From: Coriobacteriia bacterium | Lineage (GTDB): Bacteria > Actinomycetota > Coriobacteriia > WRKU01 | Assembly: GCA_009777935.1 (NCBI GenBank) | Contig: WRKU01000007.1 | Span: 1-59,891, forward strand | Length of the DNA: 59,891 bases | Direction of reading: 5' to 3' | Shown: piece by piece, positions 10,192-20,048 of the stretch | How the letters are laid out: the number at the start of each line of letters is the position of its first letter | How positions within the stretch are numbered: position 1 is the stretch's first letter | Notes under the pieces: generated by a model | What the model saw: only the letters and a program-made list of their open reading frames with translations | Told to the model about the DNA's origin: nothing | Databases searched by the model: none | Program-made: the position numbers and the translations under genes

Positions 10192-10671
10192 TTAACGGAC
10201 GGCGCTCATGCCGACGTCTCCGACGAGAAGTGCTGAGGCCTCCCCGGCCATCAGCTGTGCTACCCGCACGAGCAGGGTATCTTCGTGATCGGCAATCCGC
10301 TGTGCGACGACGGCCGAATCCCTTCCGTATTCAGCAGAATCGCCCACTTCGACCCGAACACTCAGCTCCTCAGAAGGTGCAACCATGCCGTGTTCTTCCT
10401 GAGCACGCGTAGCGATATGGTCGCTCGAGCGTAGGACGGCGGCTTCGACGACGAGCGTCTGTCCCGTCGCAAGCTCGGCAGCGATTATCTCTTGACGCTG
10501 TACCGAAATCTGGGAAAGACGTGTTGCCTCGGCTACAAGCCAGACCGGGCCAAATGCAACGGTTGCGGTTACGGCGACGAGGACGACAGCGATGACCGTG
10601 ATACGAAACATCATCGTACGCTGCTTGGCCTGCGCAGCCAAGCGTGCCGCACGCGACGGATGTTTATTCAC
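10192..10671 (-). CDS. FtsL-like small membrane division protein
   Basis: Single TM segment; position between rsmH and ftsI. Confidence 0.5.
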   Translation of the reverse strand: MNKHPSRAARLAAQAKQRTMMFRITVIAVVLVAVTATVAFGPVWLVAEATRLSQISVQRQEIIAAELATGQTLVVEAAVLRSSDHIATRAQEEHGMVAPSEELSVRVEVGDSAEYGRDSAVVAQRIADHEDTLLVRVAQLMAGEASALLVGDVGMSAVR

Positions 10672-10683
10672 CGTGTCCTCCTC

Positions 10684-11766
10684 TCATCGTTTGCGCGCGA
10701 CACGGAGTTTTGCGCTCGCCGCACGCGGATTGTCTTCTCTTTCTTGTGCGCCGGGCCGGATGGCCTTGCGCGTTATCACCTCAAGTATGGGCGTGTGCCC
10801 ACAGGCGCATATCGGCAGGTCGTCGGGACAGATGCACGTATGAGCATGCTCTGCAAAGGTGCGTTTGACGATACGGTCTTCCAGCGAATGGAAGGTAATC
10901 ACCCCGACGCGTCCACCCGGACGCAGCCACCTAATGGCGGCTTCGAGCCCGCGCTCGAGTACGCCAAGTTCGTCGTTGACAGCAATGCGCAGCGCCTGAA
11001 AGGTGCGTTTGGCGGGATGGCCGCCTGCGCGGCGCGCGCTTGCCGGAATAGCATCCTTGATGATGTCAACAAGCTGTGTCGTCGTCTCAATAGGTGCGCG
11101 TCCGCGCGCCGCGACGATGAACTGGGCGATACGACTCGCCCACCGCTCCTCGCCATAGGTAGCAATGATGCGCGCAAGCTCGGTCTCGTCTGCCTGCGCA
11201 ATGAGATCGGCCGCGCTGCGTGGTGCCGACGGGTCCATGCGCATGTCGAGCGGTCCCTCGACGCGAAAACTAAAGCCACGCGCCGGGTCGTCGAGCTGCG
11301 GAGACGAGACCCCGATATCGAAAAAGATGATATCGGCGTACGGGATTCCCGTGTCGGTCAAAATGGTGTCGAGATCGCCAAAATTACCCTTAACGGTAAT
11401 GATCTCGACCCCATCAGGACCATGAGCTCGATAGGTGTCATCTAAGAAGGAGTCGTGAGGCGATTCGTACACCGTACTTGAGCCTAGCGACGACGCACTT
11501 AGATGGCGCCTAGCGAGCTCATGAGGAAAGTGTTGGCCGAGGCGTGCTACGTATAGTGGTGTTGTGTGGTGTGGAGCGTCGTCTTGGTCGATGCCAATGA
11601 ACGTTCCACGGGGGGCGATGTGTGGTAACAATGAGCCCGCGTGGCCGCCGTACCCGAGGGTGCAGTCAACCACGATCGAGCCGGGTGAAGGGTTGAGTTG
11701 CTGCGTGACCTCGGCCAACAAAACTGGGGTGTGCCGGTATGCGATTGTCAAATCCGAGACGGCCAC
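10684..11766 (-). CDS. rsmH: 16S rRNA (cytosine1402-N4)-methyltransferase
   Basis: HTPVLLAEV, DCTLGYGGHAGSLL, RPGGRVGVITFHSLEDRIVK. Confidence 0.95.
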   Translation of the reverse strand: MAVSDLTIAYRHTPVLLAEVTQQLNPSPGSIVVDCTLGYGGHAGSLLPHIAPRGTFIGIDQDDAPHHTTPLYVARLGQHFPHELARRHLSASSLGSSTVYESPHDSFLDDTYRAHGPDGVEIITVKGNFGDLDTILTDTGIPYADIIFFDIGVSSPQLDDPARGFSFRVEGPLDMRMDPSAPRSAADLIAQADETELARIIATYGEERWASRIAQFIVAARGRAPIETTTQLVDIIKDAIPASARRAGGHPAKRTFQALRIAVNDELGVLERGLEAAIRWLRPGGRVGVITFHSLEDRIVKRTFAEHAHTCICPDDLPICACGHTPILEVITRKAIRPGAQEREDNPRAASAKLRVARKR

Positions 11767-11782
11767 TGCACGCCTCGCCTAA

Positions 11783-12205
11783 CTAGAGCTTGCCAAGTTC
11801 GTCAAGCTCGGTGGTAAGCGAATCGAAATCGAAACTCTCGCTGTAGCGGCTCCATCTTTCGGTATCCCAGAGTTCGATACGGTCGAACGAGCCGGTTATC
11901 GTGATGTCCTTGGTGAGACTCGCATAGGTACGAAGGGCTTGGCCGATACGAATACGCCCGGCCGAATCGATCTCGCAATCCTCGGTGCCGGCCGCAAAGA
12001 ACCGGCGCACGCGCGCGCTATATGCGTCGCTCTTTCGCAGTGCGCCGATAAAGGCCTCGTAGTCTTCTTTCGTGAAGAGCCACAGGCAGGCCTCGTCGAT
12101 GCTTTTGACGAGCATGACTTCGCCGGGCAAGGCGTTACGGAACTTCGCAGGAAGCGAGACGCGACCCTTCGCGTCCATCGTATGTGAATACTCACCGGTA
12201 AACAT
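11783..12205 (-). CDS. mraZ: Transcriptional regulator MraZ
   Basis: MFTGEYSHTMDAKGRVSLPAKFR, RIRIGQALRTYA. Confidence 0.95.
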   Translation of the reverse strand: MFTGEYSHTMDAKGRVSLPAKFRNALPGEVMLVKSIDEACLWLFTKEDYEAFIGALRKSDAYSARVRRFFAAGTEDCEIDSAGRIRIGQALRTYASLTKDITITGSFDRIELWDTERWSRYSESFDFDSLTTELDELGKL

Positions 12206-12336
12206 GGTTCGTATTCTATCCCACTATTTCCCATTACGCAACCTGTTATGACATTTTATGCCACTTTCCCGTTACTTTTGCGTTTTGCGCAGCCACAGAT
12301 GCGGCAATGGTTCTGTGTCCCCGAGCGCCCCATAAA

Positions 12337-12360
12337 AAAGGACCCCGGATGGGGTCCTTT
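12337..12360. terminator. Bidirectional rho-independent terminator
   Basis: AAAGGACCCC-GGAT-GGGGTCCTTT flanked by A-run. Confidence 0.85.
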
Positions 12361-12386
12361 ATACCGTACTATGGTGGCGTTCAGCT

Positions 12387-12629
12387 TCAGTCGACAGCCT
12401 CGGCCTTCTCAACCTTCGCCGACTTGGCCTTCTTGGCACGACGCGCGGCGAGCTTCTTCTCGTAATCCGCGTTGACAGGCATGTGCGCCTCGGCCTTCTT
12501 GAAGGAACGCGCGGCGAAAATACCCGTCGCTATAGCAACCGCAACAATAAGTATCATCATCAAATAGATGAAGAGATTCATCACAAGCGGAACATTATAG
12601 CCGAACGTCCAATATGCAAAGCTACTCAT
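12387..12629 (-). CDS. Small membrane protein with K/A/E-rich tail
   Basis: One strong TM segment and charged C-terminus; terminator directly downstream. Confidence 0.6.
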   Translation of the reverse strand: MSSFAYWTFGYNVPLVMNLFIYLMMILIVAVAIATGIFAARSFKKAEAHMPVNADYEKKLAARRAKKAKSAKVEKAEAVD

Positions 12630-12723
12630 ACCGCAACCTCCTAGGCAAAATCACTTACCACCGTAATAGTACCACAAGTAGCACCATTCGTAAAAAATTG
12701 CAATCAGTGGCAAAAAACTGTTG

Positions 12724-13677
12724 CTAGCCGTGTTCAGGTGTATGTTGAGCACGAGGATGCGACAGAAGATATTCTTGGCGCAGATGGCTCTGGTCAACGT
12801 GAGTATATATCTGGGTCGTCGAAAGGTCGGCATGGCCAAGCATCTCCTGGAGCGAGCGCAGGTCGGCTCCCCCTTCAAGCATATGGGTGGCATAGCTATG
12901 GCGCAGGGTGTGGGGATGTAGGCTACGAGTGAGGCCGGCCTGCGCGCCGGCGACGCGAACGATGTTATAGACAGCTTCACGATAGATGCGCGCGCCGCGT
13001 GTCGTTAAAAAGACGGCACTGGTCGCCGGCGCGACGCTGCGCTTCGGATGCAGATGAGAGCGTCCGGCATCGAGGTAGCGCCGAAGCGCAGCGGCTGCGC
13101 GCTCCCCCACCGGCGCAATACGCTGCTTGTTGCCCTTACCGGTCACGCGCAGCGCACCGGCATCGAAATCAATATCGAGAATATCAAGACCGCACACTTC
13201 ACTTGCTCGTAGACCGCAGCCGTAGAGCGTCTCGATAAGCGCGACATTCCGTAAACCCGCCGGCGTACTATCGGCATAAAGCATGTGAAAGAGCGCTGCT
13301 GCCTCATCAACGCTCAACACGTCAGGTAATGTCTGGGTTTTGCTTCTCGTCGGCAACTTCGTCGCCGGGTTGTGGCTCGCAATCCCTTCTCGATATGTGA
13401 AAGCGTGAAAGTTTCGGATGGCACTGAGTTTACGTTCGATTGTAGACGGAGCAAAACCACGACTGCGAAGATATGCGATGAATTCAACGATGTCAGCACG
13501 GGCAATATCGTCGAGGTTGGGTGCAGTCACCGGCGAATGTTTTAGACGTTCGGCAAGAAAAGTTTCGTACTGTGCGAGGTCGCGCAGGTAGGCCTCGATG
13601 GTGTGGGGCGAGGCGCCCTTCTCAGCGCTCAGGTGAGCATGATACTCGGTGATGGCTTGGGTGAGCATACCCACCAC
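12724..13677 (-). CDS. xerD: Tyrosine recombinase XerD-like
   Basis: GCGLRASEVCGL, HPHTLRHSYATHMLEGGADLRSLQEMLGHADLSTTQIYTHV. Confidence 0.93.
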   Translation of the reverse strand: MVGMLTQAITEYHAHLSAEKGASPHTIEAYLRDLAQYETFLAERLKHSPVTAPNLDDIARADIVEFIAYLRSRGFAPSTIERKLSAIRNFHAFTYREGIASHNPATKLPTRSKTQTLPDVLSVDEAAALFHMLYADSTPAGLRNVALIETLYGCGLRASEVCGLDILDIDFDAGALRVTGKGNKQRIAPVGERAAAALRRYLDAGRSHLHPKRSVAPATSAVFLTTRGARIYREAVYNIVRVAGAQAGLTRSLHPHTLRHSYATHMLEGGADLRSLQEMLGHADLSTTQIYTHVDQSHLRQEYLLSHPRAQHTPEHG

Positions 13678-13679
13678 CG

Positions 13680-15278
13680 TTACGAGCGTGTGTCCTTACA
13701 CGTTCCCTTGTGCGTAACGGCAGCGCTCACAAATTCACGTATGAGTGGAGCAGGGTTCGTCGGACGCGATTTGTACTCGATATGCGCCTGCGTACCCACA
13801 AACCACGGATGGTCAGGGAGTTCGATAACCTCGACGCGCCCTCCGTCATTCGAGCGTGCGCTGACAATAAGTCCCGCCTTAACGAGCTGCTCTATATATG
13901 TGTCACTGACCTCGTAGTGATTACGATGGCGCTCGTCTGCCTCAAGTGCCTCGTATGCTCGCGCAACGTGTGTGTCGGGCGCATGGGTCTGACGCGCCGA
14001 ACCGAGGAAGATGTGGTCGCCCAATACGATAACCGGATGGGGCGTATCGGGATTAAACTCGGTCGAATGAGCCCCCGCGAGCCCGGCAACATTGCGCGCA
14101 AACTCTACTAAAGCGAGCTGCATACCAAGACAGATACCCAGATACGGTACGCCTCGCTCGCGTGCAAACTGTGCCGCAGCAATCGAAGCATCGCACGTTT
14201 TGACGCCGAAGCCACCGGGCGAAAGGATGCCATCAAAATCGCCATCCTCAAGCACACCCACCACCTCATCAGCGCTGAGCGTCTCTGAATCAATCCACCC
14301 AAACTCAACACGGCAACCCGCAAAGACACCCGCGTGCTCAAGCGCCTCAACGACCGAAAGGTAGGCATCAGGCATCGCCACGTACTTACCGACCATCGCA
14401 ATACGCACAACGTCGCGTTCGGCTGCAGCAATCTCGTTATAGCGCTCCCAATCGGTCAGATCACTTTCACCAATCGCCAGCCCCAACGTTTCAGCGACAA
14501 GCGCATCAAAATGTTGTTCACGAAACGCAAGTGGCACAGCATATATAGAGGGCATATCCAACGCCGCAAGCACGTGCGACTTTGGCACGTCACAAAAAAG
14601 CGATATCTTGGCAATTTCACCCTCGGCGATAGGGTGTTCAGAACGACAGACAATAAAGTCGGGCTGGATGCCGAGCCCCCGCAGCGTCTGAACGCTATGT
14701 TGTGTCGGTTTCGTTTTGAGCTCGCGCGAAGCACTCACATAAGGCAGCAATGTCACATGAATATGGCACGAGTTTCCGTGACCAAGATCGTTGCGCATCT
14801 GGCGAATTGCCTCCATGAACTGCACCGATTCAATATCGCCCACGGTACCACCGACTTCGGTAATGACGACATCGGCACCCGACTCTTCAGCAAGTTTGTG
14901 AATGCGGCTTTTAATCTCGTTGGTGACGTGTGGAACGACTTGAACGGTACCGGAGCCGAACTCACCGCGACGCTCACGTTCGATGAGTGTTTGATAGATA
15001 GCACCGCCGGTGACCTCGGCAAGCGACGTCAGATTAACGTCGATAAAACGTTCGTAGTGACCCAGATCGAGATCGGCTTCGGTGCCATCATCGGTTACGT
15101 AAACCTCACCATGCTGAAACGGCGACATGATACCAGCATCAACATTAAGGTAAGGATCGAGTTTTTGCATAACAACACTGACGCCACGCGCAACGAGCAG
15201 GCGTCCTAGCGAGGCTGCAGTGATGCCTTTGCCCAATGAAGAGACCACGCCGCCCGTTACAAAAATGTGTTTAGCCAT
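13680..15278 (-). CDS. pyrG: CTP synthase
   Basis: KHIFVTGGVVSSLGKGI, KLDPYLNVDAGTMSP-like, YLGICLGMQ. Confidence 0.97.
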   Translation of the reverse strand: MAKHIFVTGGVVSSLGKGITAASLGRLLVARGVSVVMQKLDPYLNVDAGIMSPFQHGEVYVTDDGTEADLDLGHYERFIDVNLTSLAEVTGGAIYQTLIERERRGEFGSGTVQVVPHVTNEIKSRIHKLAEESGADVVITEVGGTVGDIESVQFMEAIRQMRNDLGHGNSCHIHVTLLPYVSASRELKTKPTQHSVQTLRGLGIQPDFIVCRSEHPIAEGEIAKISLFCDVPKSHVLAALDMPSIYAVPLAFREQHFDALVAETLGLAIGESDLTDWERYNEIAAAERDVVRIAMVGKYVAMPDAYLSVVEALEHAGVFAGCRVEFGWIDSETLSADEVVGVLEDGDFDGILSPGGFGVKTCDASIAAAQFARERGVPYLGICLGMQLALVEFARNVAGLAGAHSTEFNPDTPHPVIVLGDHIFLGSARQTHAPDTHVARAYEALEADERHRNHYEVSDTYIEQLVKAGLIVSARSNDGGRVEVIELPDHPWFVGTQAHIEYKSRPTNPAPLIREFVSAAVTHKGTCKDTRS

Positions 15279-15327
15279 AGCCCTTTCAGCGTATCACGAG
15301 AGAGCGCAGAAATGGGCAACAAGAAGG

Positions 15328-15897
15328 TTACGAGCACAAAGAATAGTTTTTAAGTGCGTCGTAGAGCTCTGCGGGGATAGCGGCGTCGGGTTTTGGAGTG
15401 AACGTAACGTCCAGCTGTCGAAGCTGCTGCAACACGCACGCACACGCCACAGGGATAGCGGCCTCAACGGCAGATGTCAGCTCCAGCACCCACTGCGTCA
15501 TGTCTTGAATCTGTACGCCAACGATAACAAATGACTTCGACTCAATGCCGGTCAGCTTCGCCGCCTTCAGTACATCGACGAGCCGCATGTCGTGTGCGCT
15601 ATGGAGTACCTGATGCTGCGCGAGGTCTTCGGGCGTATAGAGGACAACGGTACCAGCTGGATGCCCCGTTTCCTGAGCCGCATCGATGACGATAACGTGA
15701 TCGTGTTCGCGCAGGATATCGAGTATGAGCAGCCCCATTGTGCCGACATCGACAATCGTGGTCTGCTCGTCAAAGTCGAACCACTCTTGCAGCGCTTCAA
15801 CACAGCGTGGCCCGATGCCCTCATCGGCCATTACGGTGTTCCCCGCCCCCATTATGAGCACACTAGGACACACCTCAGAGCGTCGCGTCTCAGCCAT
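15328..15897 (-). CDS. Hydrogenase maturation protease (HybD/HyaD family)
   Basis: MGAGNTVMADEGIGPRCVEAL, DVGTMGLLILD, VIVIDAAQ. Confidence 0.8.
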   Translation of the reverse strand: MAETRRSEVCPSVLIMGAGNTVMADEGIGPRCVEALQEWFDFDEQTTIVDVGTMGLLILDILREHDHVIVIDAAQETGHPAGTVVLYTPEDLAQHQVLHSAHDMRLVDVLKAAKLTGIESKSFVIVGVQIQDMTQWVLELTSAVEAAIPVACACVLQQLRQLDVTFTPKPDAAIPAELYDALKNYSLCS

Positions 15898-17185
15898 CTT
15901 GGACCAGCAATTCGCGGTATTCGTCAGGGTCAAGCGAAGCACGAGCTTGGTCGCGGTAGTCATTGGAAGAACCGAGCGTCTCGCGCATCATCGCTACCAT
16001 CAGGTAGCGCCCCTTGTCGGTCAACGTCAGCTCGTCATTGTTATCAATCGCAAAGGCACCGACCATGCGCATAAACGCCATCTCGAGCGGCAGCGCACGC
16101 GCCACATCGACGCCATACTCCTCACGAAACGCCTGTTTGTCGAGGCGCAGGCCGAAGAGTTGCGAGGCAAACGTATAGCGCATCGCGCTGATGCGCCCCT
16201 GCGGGTCGCCGTGCTTTATCGTGCTCATTTTATCGGCATCGATACGTGCGTGATACTCACGCAAGCTAAACGTGTTGACGTAGTTGCAGCCACGCAGATA
16301 TGACATTGCACCAGAGCCAATGCCGACGTACTCAGGATAATCGACGACGTACTCGTCGATAATCATGTTGGGATCAGCGCTAAACGTCCACGCACTGGAA
16401 GGCACAAACGTCCCTTCGAGCGTGCTACAGATAAGCTCGTACATTGCACGTTCGCGCGTGTAGTCGATTTTTCCGATGTTTTGGGCGAGCTGTTTACGGC
16501 GCAGCGGTGAAGCCATGAGCGGGTAAAACGTCGTCTGGTTGCAGCCCGTCTGTGCGAGAAGCTCGAGGTCACGCTCGAGTGTGGCCATCGTCTGCGACGG
16601 AAAGTTAAATATCATGTCGACGTTAAACGAGTGGAACTTACCCTGCATCGACTGAACGGCCGCGAGCGTCTCTTCGGCACTGCCCGTCGTCGCATAGCGC
16701 GACATCTGGTGCAGGAGCTCGTTGTCGAAGCTCTGTACGCCCACGCTCATGCGATCAACACGGCCGCACAGGGCGTCGTAGAGCTCATCGCCAATGTCGG
16801 TCGGGTTCGTCTCGGTGCTCACGTCGGTGATATCGGGAAAGTGAGACTTTGCCAGCTCAATTGTGGCAACGAGTTCGTCGAGCAACACCGTTGGGGTGCC
16901 GCCACCGATGTACATCGCGCCAAAACGGTAGCCTTGCGCCGCAACCATCTCCATCTCGCGGCGTAGCGCGGTGAAGTACGTGCGTGCGCGGTCTTCCCTG
17001 AAGTAGTAGCGGTTGAACGAGCAGTACGTACAGAGCTGTCGGCAAAACGGTACATGCGCATAAAGCATGTAGAGCTTGTCGGGATCTGGCTCAGGCAGAC
17101 GTACGATGTCGCTCGTATGCTCGCCGTTGAGGTATCCCCGGTTTAGCACACGCGTGGCACCGGTGAGTATGCGCTCACTTAACAT
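15890..17185 (-). CDS. Radical SAM HemN/HemW-family protein
   Basis: YAHVPFCRQLCTYCSFNRYY (CX3CX2C), MYIGGGTPTVL, STETNPTDI. Confidence 0.85.
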   Translation of the reverse strand: MLSERILTGATRVLNRGYLNGEHTSDIVRLPEPDPDKLYMLYAHVPFCRQLCTYCSFNRYYFREDRARTYFTALRREMEMVAAQGYRFGAMYIGGGTPTVLLDELVATIELAKSHFPDITDVSTETNPTDIGDELYDALCGRVDRMSVGVQSFDNELLHQMSRYATTGSAEETLAAVQSMQGKFHSFNVDMIFNFPSQTMATLERDLELLAQTGCNQTTFYPLMASPLRRKQLAQNIGKIDYTRERAMYELICSTLEGTFVPSSAWTFSADPNMIIDEYVVDYPEYVGIGSGAMSYLRGCNYVNTFSLREYHARIDADKMSTIKHGDPQGRISAMRYTFASQLFGLRLDKQAFREEYGVDVARALPLEMAFMRMVGAFAIDNNDELTLTDKGRYLMVAMMRETLGSSNDYRDQARASLDPDEYRELLVQDG

Positions 17186-17205
17186 AGTTTATTACGAACG
17201 TATGC

Positions 17206-19164
17206 TTACTGGTTCGGACGCGTCTCAATAATCGTATCGACTATACTCGGATCGACGAGTGTCGACAGATCGCCAAAGCCCTCTTTGTCCGTCTCTCCCG
17301 CCGCAATCTTGCGCACAATGCGCCGCATAATCTTACCGCTGCGCGTCTTGGGCAGATCGGGCACGAAGTGGACGAAATCCGGTGCGGCAATCGGTCCAAT
17401 ATCTTTGCGCACATGACCGATAATCATCTTGCGCAGATCGTCAGAGGCCTCCACCCCATCGTTGAGCACGACGTACGCATAGATACCCTCACCCTTAATC
17501 TCGTGCGGATACCCAACGACCGCGCTCTCGGCTACATCCCCATACGAGTTAAGCGCTGCCTCGACCTCAGCCGTTGACATGCGATGTCCGGAGACGTTGA
17601 TGACGTCATCGACGCGACCCTTAAGCCAGTAGAATCCGTCCTCGTCGCATACCGCACCGTCGCCACTAAAGTAGTGACCGGGGAACTGCCCAAAGTAGTT
17701 GTCCATCATGCGCTTTTCGGAGTCCTCACCCCACATACGACGAAGCATGCTCGGCCACGGGAACTTGATGCACAGACGTCCTTCTTCGCCGATATCGGCC
17801 GGTGTCTTATCCTCACGCAGGATAACCGGCTGAACGCCAAAGAACGGCAACGATGCGCTGCCCGGCTTCATCGGGGTGCAGCCCGGCAGGTTCGAAATCA
17901 TGTGCGCACCGCTCTCGGTCTGCCACCAGGTGTCGCAGACGGAGCATTTCCCCTTGCCAACGACATCGTAGTACCATTGCCATGCCTCAGGATTGATGGG
18001 CTCACCCACCGAACCGAGAATCCGTAGACAGCTCAAATCGTATTCGTTGGGGGCATCGGGCGCAGACTTCATGAGCGAGCGAATCGCCGTCGGCGCCGTA
18101 TAAAACTGGTTGACGCCGTGCTTTTCGCAGATTTCCCAGAAACGACCGGGGTTCGGATAGGTCGGGATACCTTCAAACATCAGCGAGGTCGCACCGATAG
18201 CGAGCGGCCCGTAGACGATGTAGCTATGTCCCGTGATCCAGCCCACATCGGCCGAACAAAAGTAGATGTCCTCATCATGTATGTCGAAGACGTACTTGGT
18301 CGTCAGCGCCGTACCGAGCAGATAGCCGGCCGTCGTGTGGACAACACCCTTTGGCTTGCCGGTCGAGCCCGACGTATAGAGGATGAACAAGGGGTGCTCG
18401 GCATCGACCCACTCCGGCTCGCAGTCGTTGCTAATATCGCGTCGACGCGTCTCTTCATGGTAGTAGAAGTCGCGCTCAGGCTGCATGTCAACGGTCGCAC
18501 GCGAGTGTGAGACGACGATACACTTTTTTACGGTTGGGCACTCGAGCATCGCCTCGTCGGCCATCGCCTTAAGCGGAATGACGCGCCCTCCACGCTTGCC
18601 GGCATCGACCGTGATGACGGCCTTGGCACCGGAGTCCTGCATGCGGTCACGCAGAGCTTGGGCCGAAAAACCGCTGAACACGACGGTGTGAATCGCACCG
18701 ATACGCGCACAGGCAAGCATCGCCGTCACGACCTCGGGTACCATCGGCATAAAGATGGCGACGACGTCACCTTTTTTGATGCCGTGATCCTTAAGCACAT
18801 TGGCGAAACGACAGACCTTTGTGAGAAGCGACTGGTAGGTATAGACCTTTGAGCGGCCACTATCCGACTCCCAGATAATAGCAGCCTTGTTGCGCCGGGG
18901 ACCGTTTGCATGACGGTCAAGGCAGTTGTACGAAGCGTTCGTCAAGCCGCCCTTAAACCAGGCAACGTGAGGTTTCTCGAAGTCCCACTCAAGCGTCGTA
19001 TCCCACTTCTCTTTCCACTCGAGCATCTCTTCGGCTTGAGCTGCCCAGAACCCTTCGGGATCGTTGACCGATTCCTCATACATCGCTTGGTACTCCGCAA
19101 TCGAGTTGATTCGAGCACCTCGGGTAACGCGTTCATGGGGGAGATAGACCTTGGACTCTGGCAT
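17206..19164 (-). CDS. acs: Acetyl-CoA synthetase
   Basis: LFILYTSGSTGKPKGVVHTTAGYL, SVGEPINPEAW, RSGKIMRRIVRKIA. Confidence 0.96.
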   Translation of the reverse strand: MPESKVYLPHERVTRGARINSIAEYQAMYEESVNDPEGFWAAQAEEMLEWKEKWDTTLEWDFEKPHVAWFKGGLTNASYNCLDRHANGPRRNKAAIIWESDSGRSKVYTYQSLLTKVCRFANVLKDHGIKKGDVVAIFMPMVPEVVTAMLACARIGAIHTVVFSGFSAQALRDRMQDSGAKAVITVDAGKRGGRVIPLKAMADEAMLECPTVKKCIVVSHSRATVDMQPERDFYYHEETRRRDISNDCEPEWVDAEHPLFILYTSGSTGKPKGVVHTTAGYLLGTALTTKYVFDIHDEDIYFCSADVGWITGHSYIVYGPLAIGATSLMFEGIPTYPNPGRFWEICEKHGVNQFYTAPTAIRSLMKSAPDAPNEYDLSCLRILGSVGEPINPEAWQWYYDVVGKGKCSVCDTWWQTESGAHMISNLPGCTPMKPGSASLPFFGVQPVILREDKTPADIGEEGRLCIKFPWPSMLRRMWGEDSEKRMMDNYFGQFPGHYFSGDGAVCDEDGFYWLKGRVDDVINVSGHRMSTAEVEAALNSYGDVAESAVVGYPHEIKGEGIYAYVVLNDGVEASDDLRKMIIGHVRKDIGPIAAPDFVHFVPDLPKTRSGKIMRRIVRKIAAGETDKEGFGDLSTLVDPSIVDTIIETRPNQ

Positions 19165-19299
19165 CGTGCCTCCTTCTATGTTACCTTACCGACACACCAC
19201 TCTGCACAACAAGCAGACATCCATTGTAGCGCAATAAAGGACGGGCGGGGCGAGAACCTCTATCTAGATGTAGCGCTCTATGGCACTCAACTGGCAGGG

Positions 19300-20025
19300 T
19301 TAGATATATGTGCCCGCTGCCTCATCAACAACAAGCGTGACGTCATTGTGTTGCTGCAGAATGGAGGCAGGTACTTCGGGTGTGACGGGGCCGAAGAACG
19401 CAGCACGCAGGATGTCGGCTTTTTGTGCGCCGGATGCAACAAGAACGATACGTCGTGCTTCAAAGATAGTCTTCATGCCCATCGTAAGCGCGGTGGTCGG
19501 CATCTCTTCAGGCGTGGCGAAGTACTGCGAGTTGACCTCGATGGTACTCGGCGTAAGCTGCACCTGATGAGTTGTCGAATCAAACGGCGTACCGGGCTCA
19601 TTAAAAGCAATGTGACCATTAACTCCAATACCAAGCAGCTGTAAGTCGATACCACCGGCCGCTTCAATCTGCTCTTCGTACGCGCGACATTCAGCATCTA
19701 GATCGGGCGCCATGCCGTTCGGGAGATGGCAGCGTTCGGGCGCAAGATTCACCTGATCAAAAAGTGCATCGTGCATATAGTAGTGATAGCTCTGGTCGTG
19801 CTCGGGCGCGAGTCCAACATACTCGTCAAGGTTGAAGGTGGTGATACGCGAAAAGTCCAGTTCACCCGCTTCGTAGCGATCAATGAGCGAGCGATAAAGT
19901 TCGCGCGGGGTCTCGCCGGTAGCAAGACCAAGCACGCTGTCCGGCTTGGCAGATATGTGTTTGGCGAAGATGTCGGCGGCCTTGCCGTTCATCTCGGCTT
20001 TGGTCTGTGCAGCTATAATTTTCAT
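19300..20025 (-). CDS. nagB: Glucosamine-6-phosphate deaminase
   Basis: LGLATGETPRELYRSLI, FNLDEYVGL, GVNGHIAFNEPG. Confidence 0.95.
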   Translation of the reverse strand: MKIIAAQTKAEMNGKAADIFAKHISAKPDSVLGLATGETPRELYRSLIDRYEAGELDFSRITTFNLDEYVGLAPEHDQSYHYYMHDALFDQVNLAPERCHLPNGMAPDLDAECRAYEEQIEAAGGIDLQLLGIGVNGHIAFNEPGTPFDSTTHQVQLTPSTIEVNSQYFATPEEMPTTALTMGMKTIFEARRIVLVASGAQKADILRAAFFGPVTPEVPASILQQHNDVTLVVDEAAGTYI

Positions 20026-20048
20026 AAAGTCATTATAGCAGAGAAGGG

